Shown here in pieces: positions 62,332-62,420 of a stretch of DNA of 62,420 nucleotides. Origin of the DNA: Sporomusaceae bacterium (GTDB lineage: Bacteria; Bacillota; Negativicutes; Acidaminococcales; JAJUGR01). Under the pieces are notes generated by a model. The model was given only the letters and a program-made list of their open reading frames with translations, ran no database searches and was not told where the DNA came from. The number at the start of each line of letters is the position of its first letter. The first letter of the stretch is position 1. The stretch is taken from assembly GCA_029265905.1 (NCBI GenBank), contig JAJUGR010000013.1, positions 1 to 62,420 on the forward strand. The letters run 5' to 3'. A program made the position numbers and the translations under genes.

Positions 62332-62420
62332 TGGGGGGGCGGGGGGGGGCCCCCCCCCCCAAAAAGAATAATTGGAGTGTGAAAAAAGAGAGGGGGGGAG
62401 ATAAAAAAAGAAATAATAAA
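62332..62420. other. Homopolymer-rich window end, likely sequence artefact
   Basis: After the last stop codon the sequence becomes runs of G, then 12 C, then A- and G-rich stretches with no coding or structural sense. It differs sharply from all preceding sequence and is best read as a low-quality contig end. Confidence 0.7.

Overview
The window reads as a chromosomal segment of an anaerobic, GC-rich, diderm member of the Firmicutes, most likely Negativicutes (Sporomusaceae-like). Firmicutes-style traits are the GlgC/GlgD glycogen pair, DUF1847, Shine-Dalgarno sites close to GGAGG, and frequent GTG/TTG starts. Gram-negative-envelope traits are a TolC/AcrA/AcrB-type tripartite pump and TolC-like outer-membrane protein. 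Fermentative traits are Fe-S tartrate dehydratase, a CoA-acylating aldehyde dehydrogenase and acetoacetyl-CoA metabolism. This placement is inference from gene content; no rRNA, tRNA, CRISPR array or insertion sequence was seen.

Layout: (1) 0.3-3.2 kb, a CitMHS-type carboxylate transporter with the two subunits of L(+)-tartrate dehydratase. (2) 3.4-8 kb, a DUF1847 protein, a eukaryotic-type hexokinase, MotA/MotB and an M48 peptidase. (3) 8.2-18.4 kb, a compact glycogen operon glgC-glgD-glgA-glgP followed by a GH13-GH77 fusion and a DUF2225 protein. (4) 18.5-24 kb, a cupin, tatA-tatC and a three-gene Fe(III)-type ABC importer. (5) 24.2-28.6 kb, a secreted protein, a LysR regulator, an acylating aldehyde dehydrogenase and an HMG-CoA-lyase-family enzyme. 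(6) 28.8-35.2 kb, a TetR regulator and the RND efflux operon it probably controls. (7) 35.3-41.4 kb, guanine deaminase, then on the minus strand three pseudopilin-like genes of lower GC and an SsuABC-type importer. (8) 41.5-47.1 kb, a CNNM/CBS membrane protein, then kdpE, kdpD and a TrkA/KtrA-type protein on the minus strand. (9) 47.3-52.4 kb, glutamate racemase, an FMN-dependent hydroxy-acid-oxidase-family protein, a secreted protein of unknown role, and NifS/NifU. (10) 52.5-62.3 kb, a two-component system of the AtoS/AtoC type and two operons for short-chain acyl-CoA metabolism: thiolase, AtoE transporter, CoA transferase A and B; then 3-hydroxyacyl-CoA dehydrogenase and a second AtoE transporter.

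The most coherent system is the last one. Each of the two acyl-CoA operons is preceded by a perfect sigma-54 (-24/-12) promoter, and the adjacent response regulator carries the GAFTGA motif needed to activate such promoters. The genes together describe uptake of a short-chain acid or acetoacetate, CoA activation, oxidation of a 3-hydroxyacyl-CoA and thiolytic cleavage. Other readable regulatory circuits are a LysR box at about -65 before the aldehyde dehydrogenase, paired TetR operators before tetR and before the efflux operon, and a Crp/Fnr-like site between the cupin gene and tatA. Many genes end in unusually long perfect hairpins, several placed as bidirectional terminators between convergent genes. 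The last ~90 bases are homopolymer runs and look like a low-quality sequence end.
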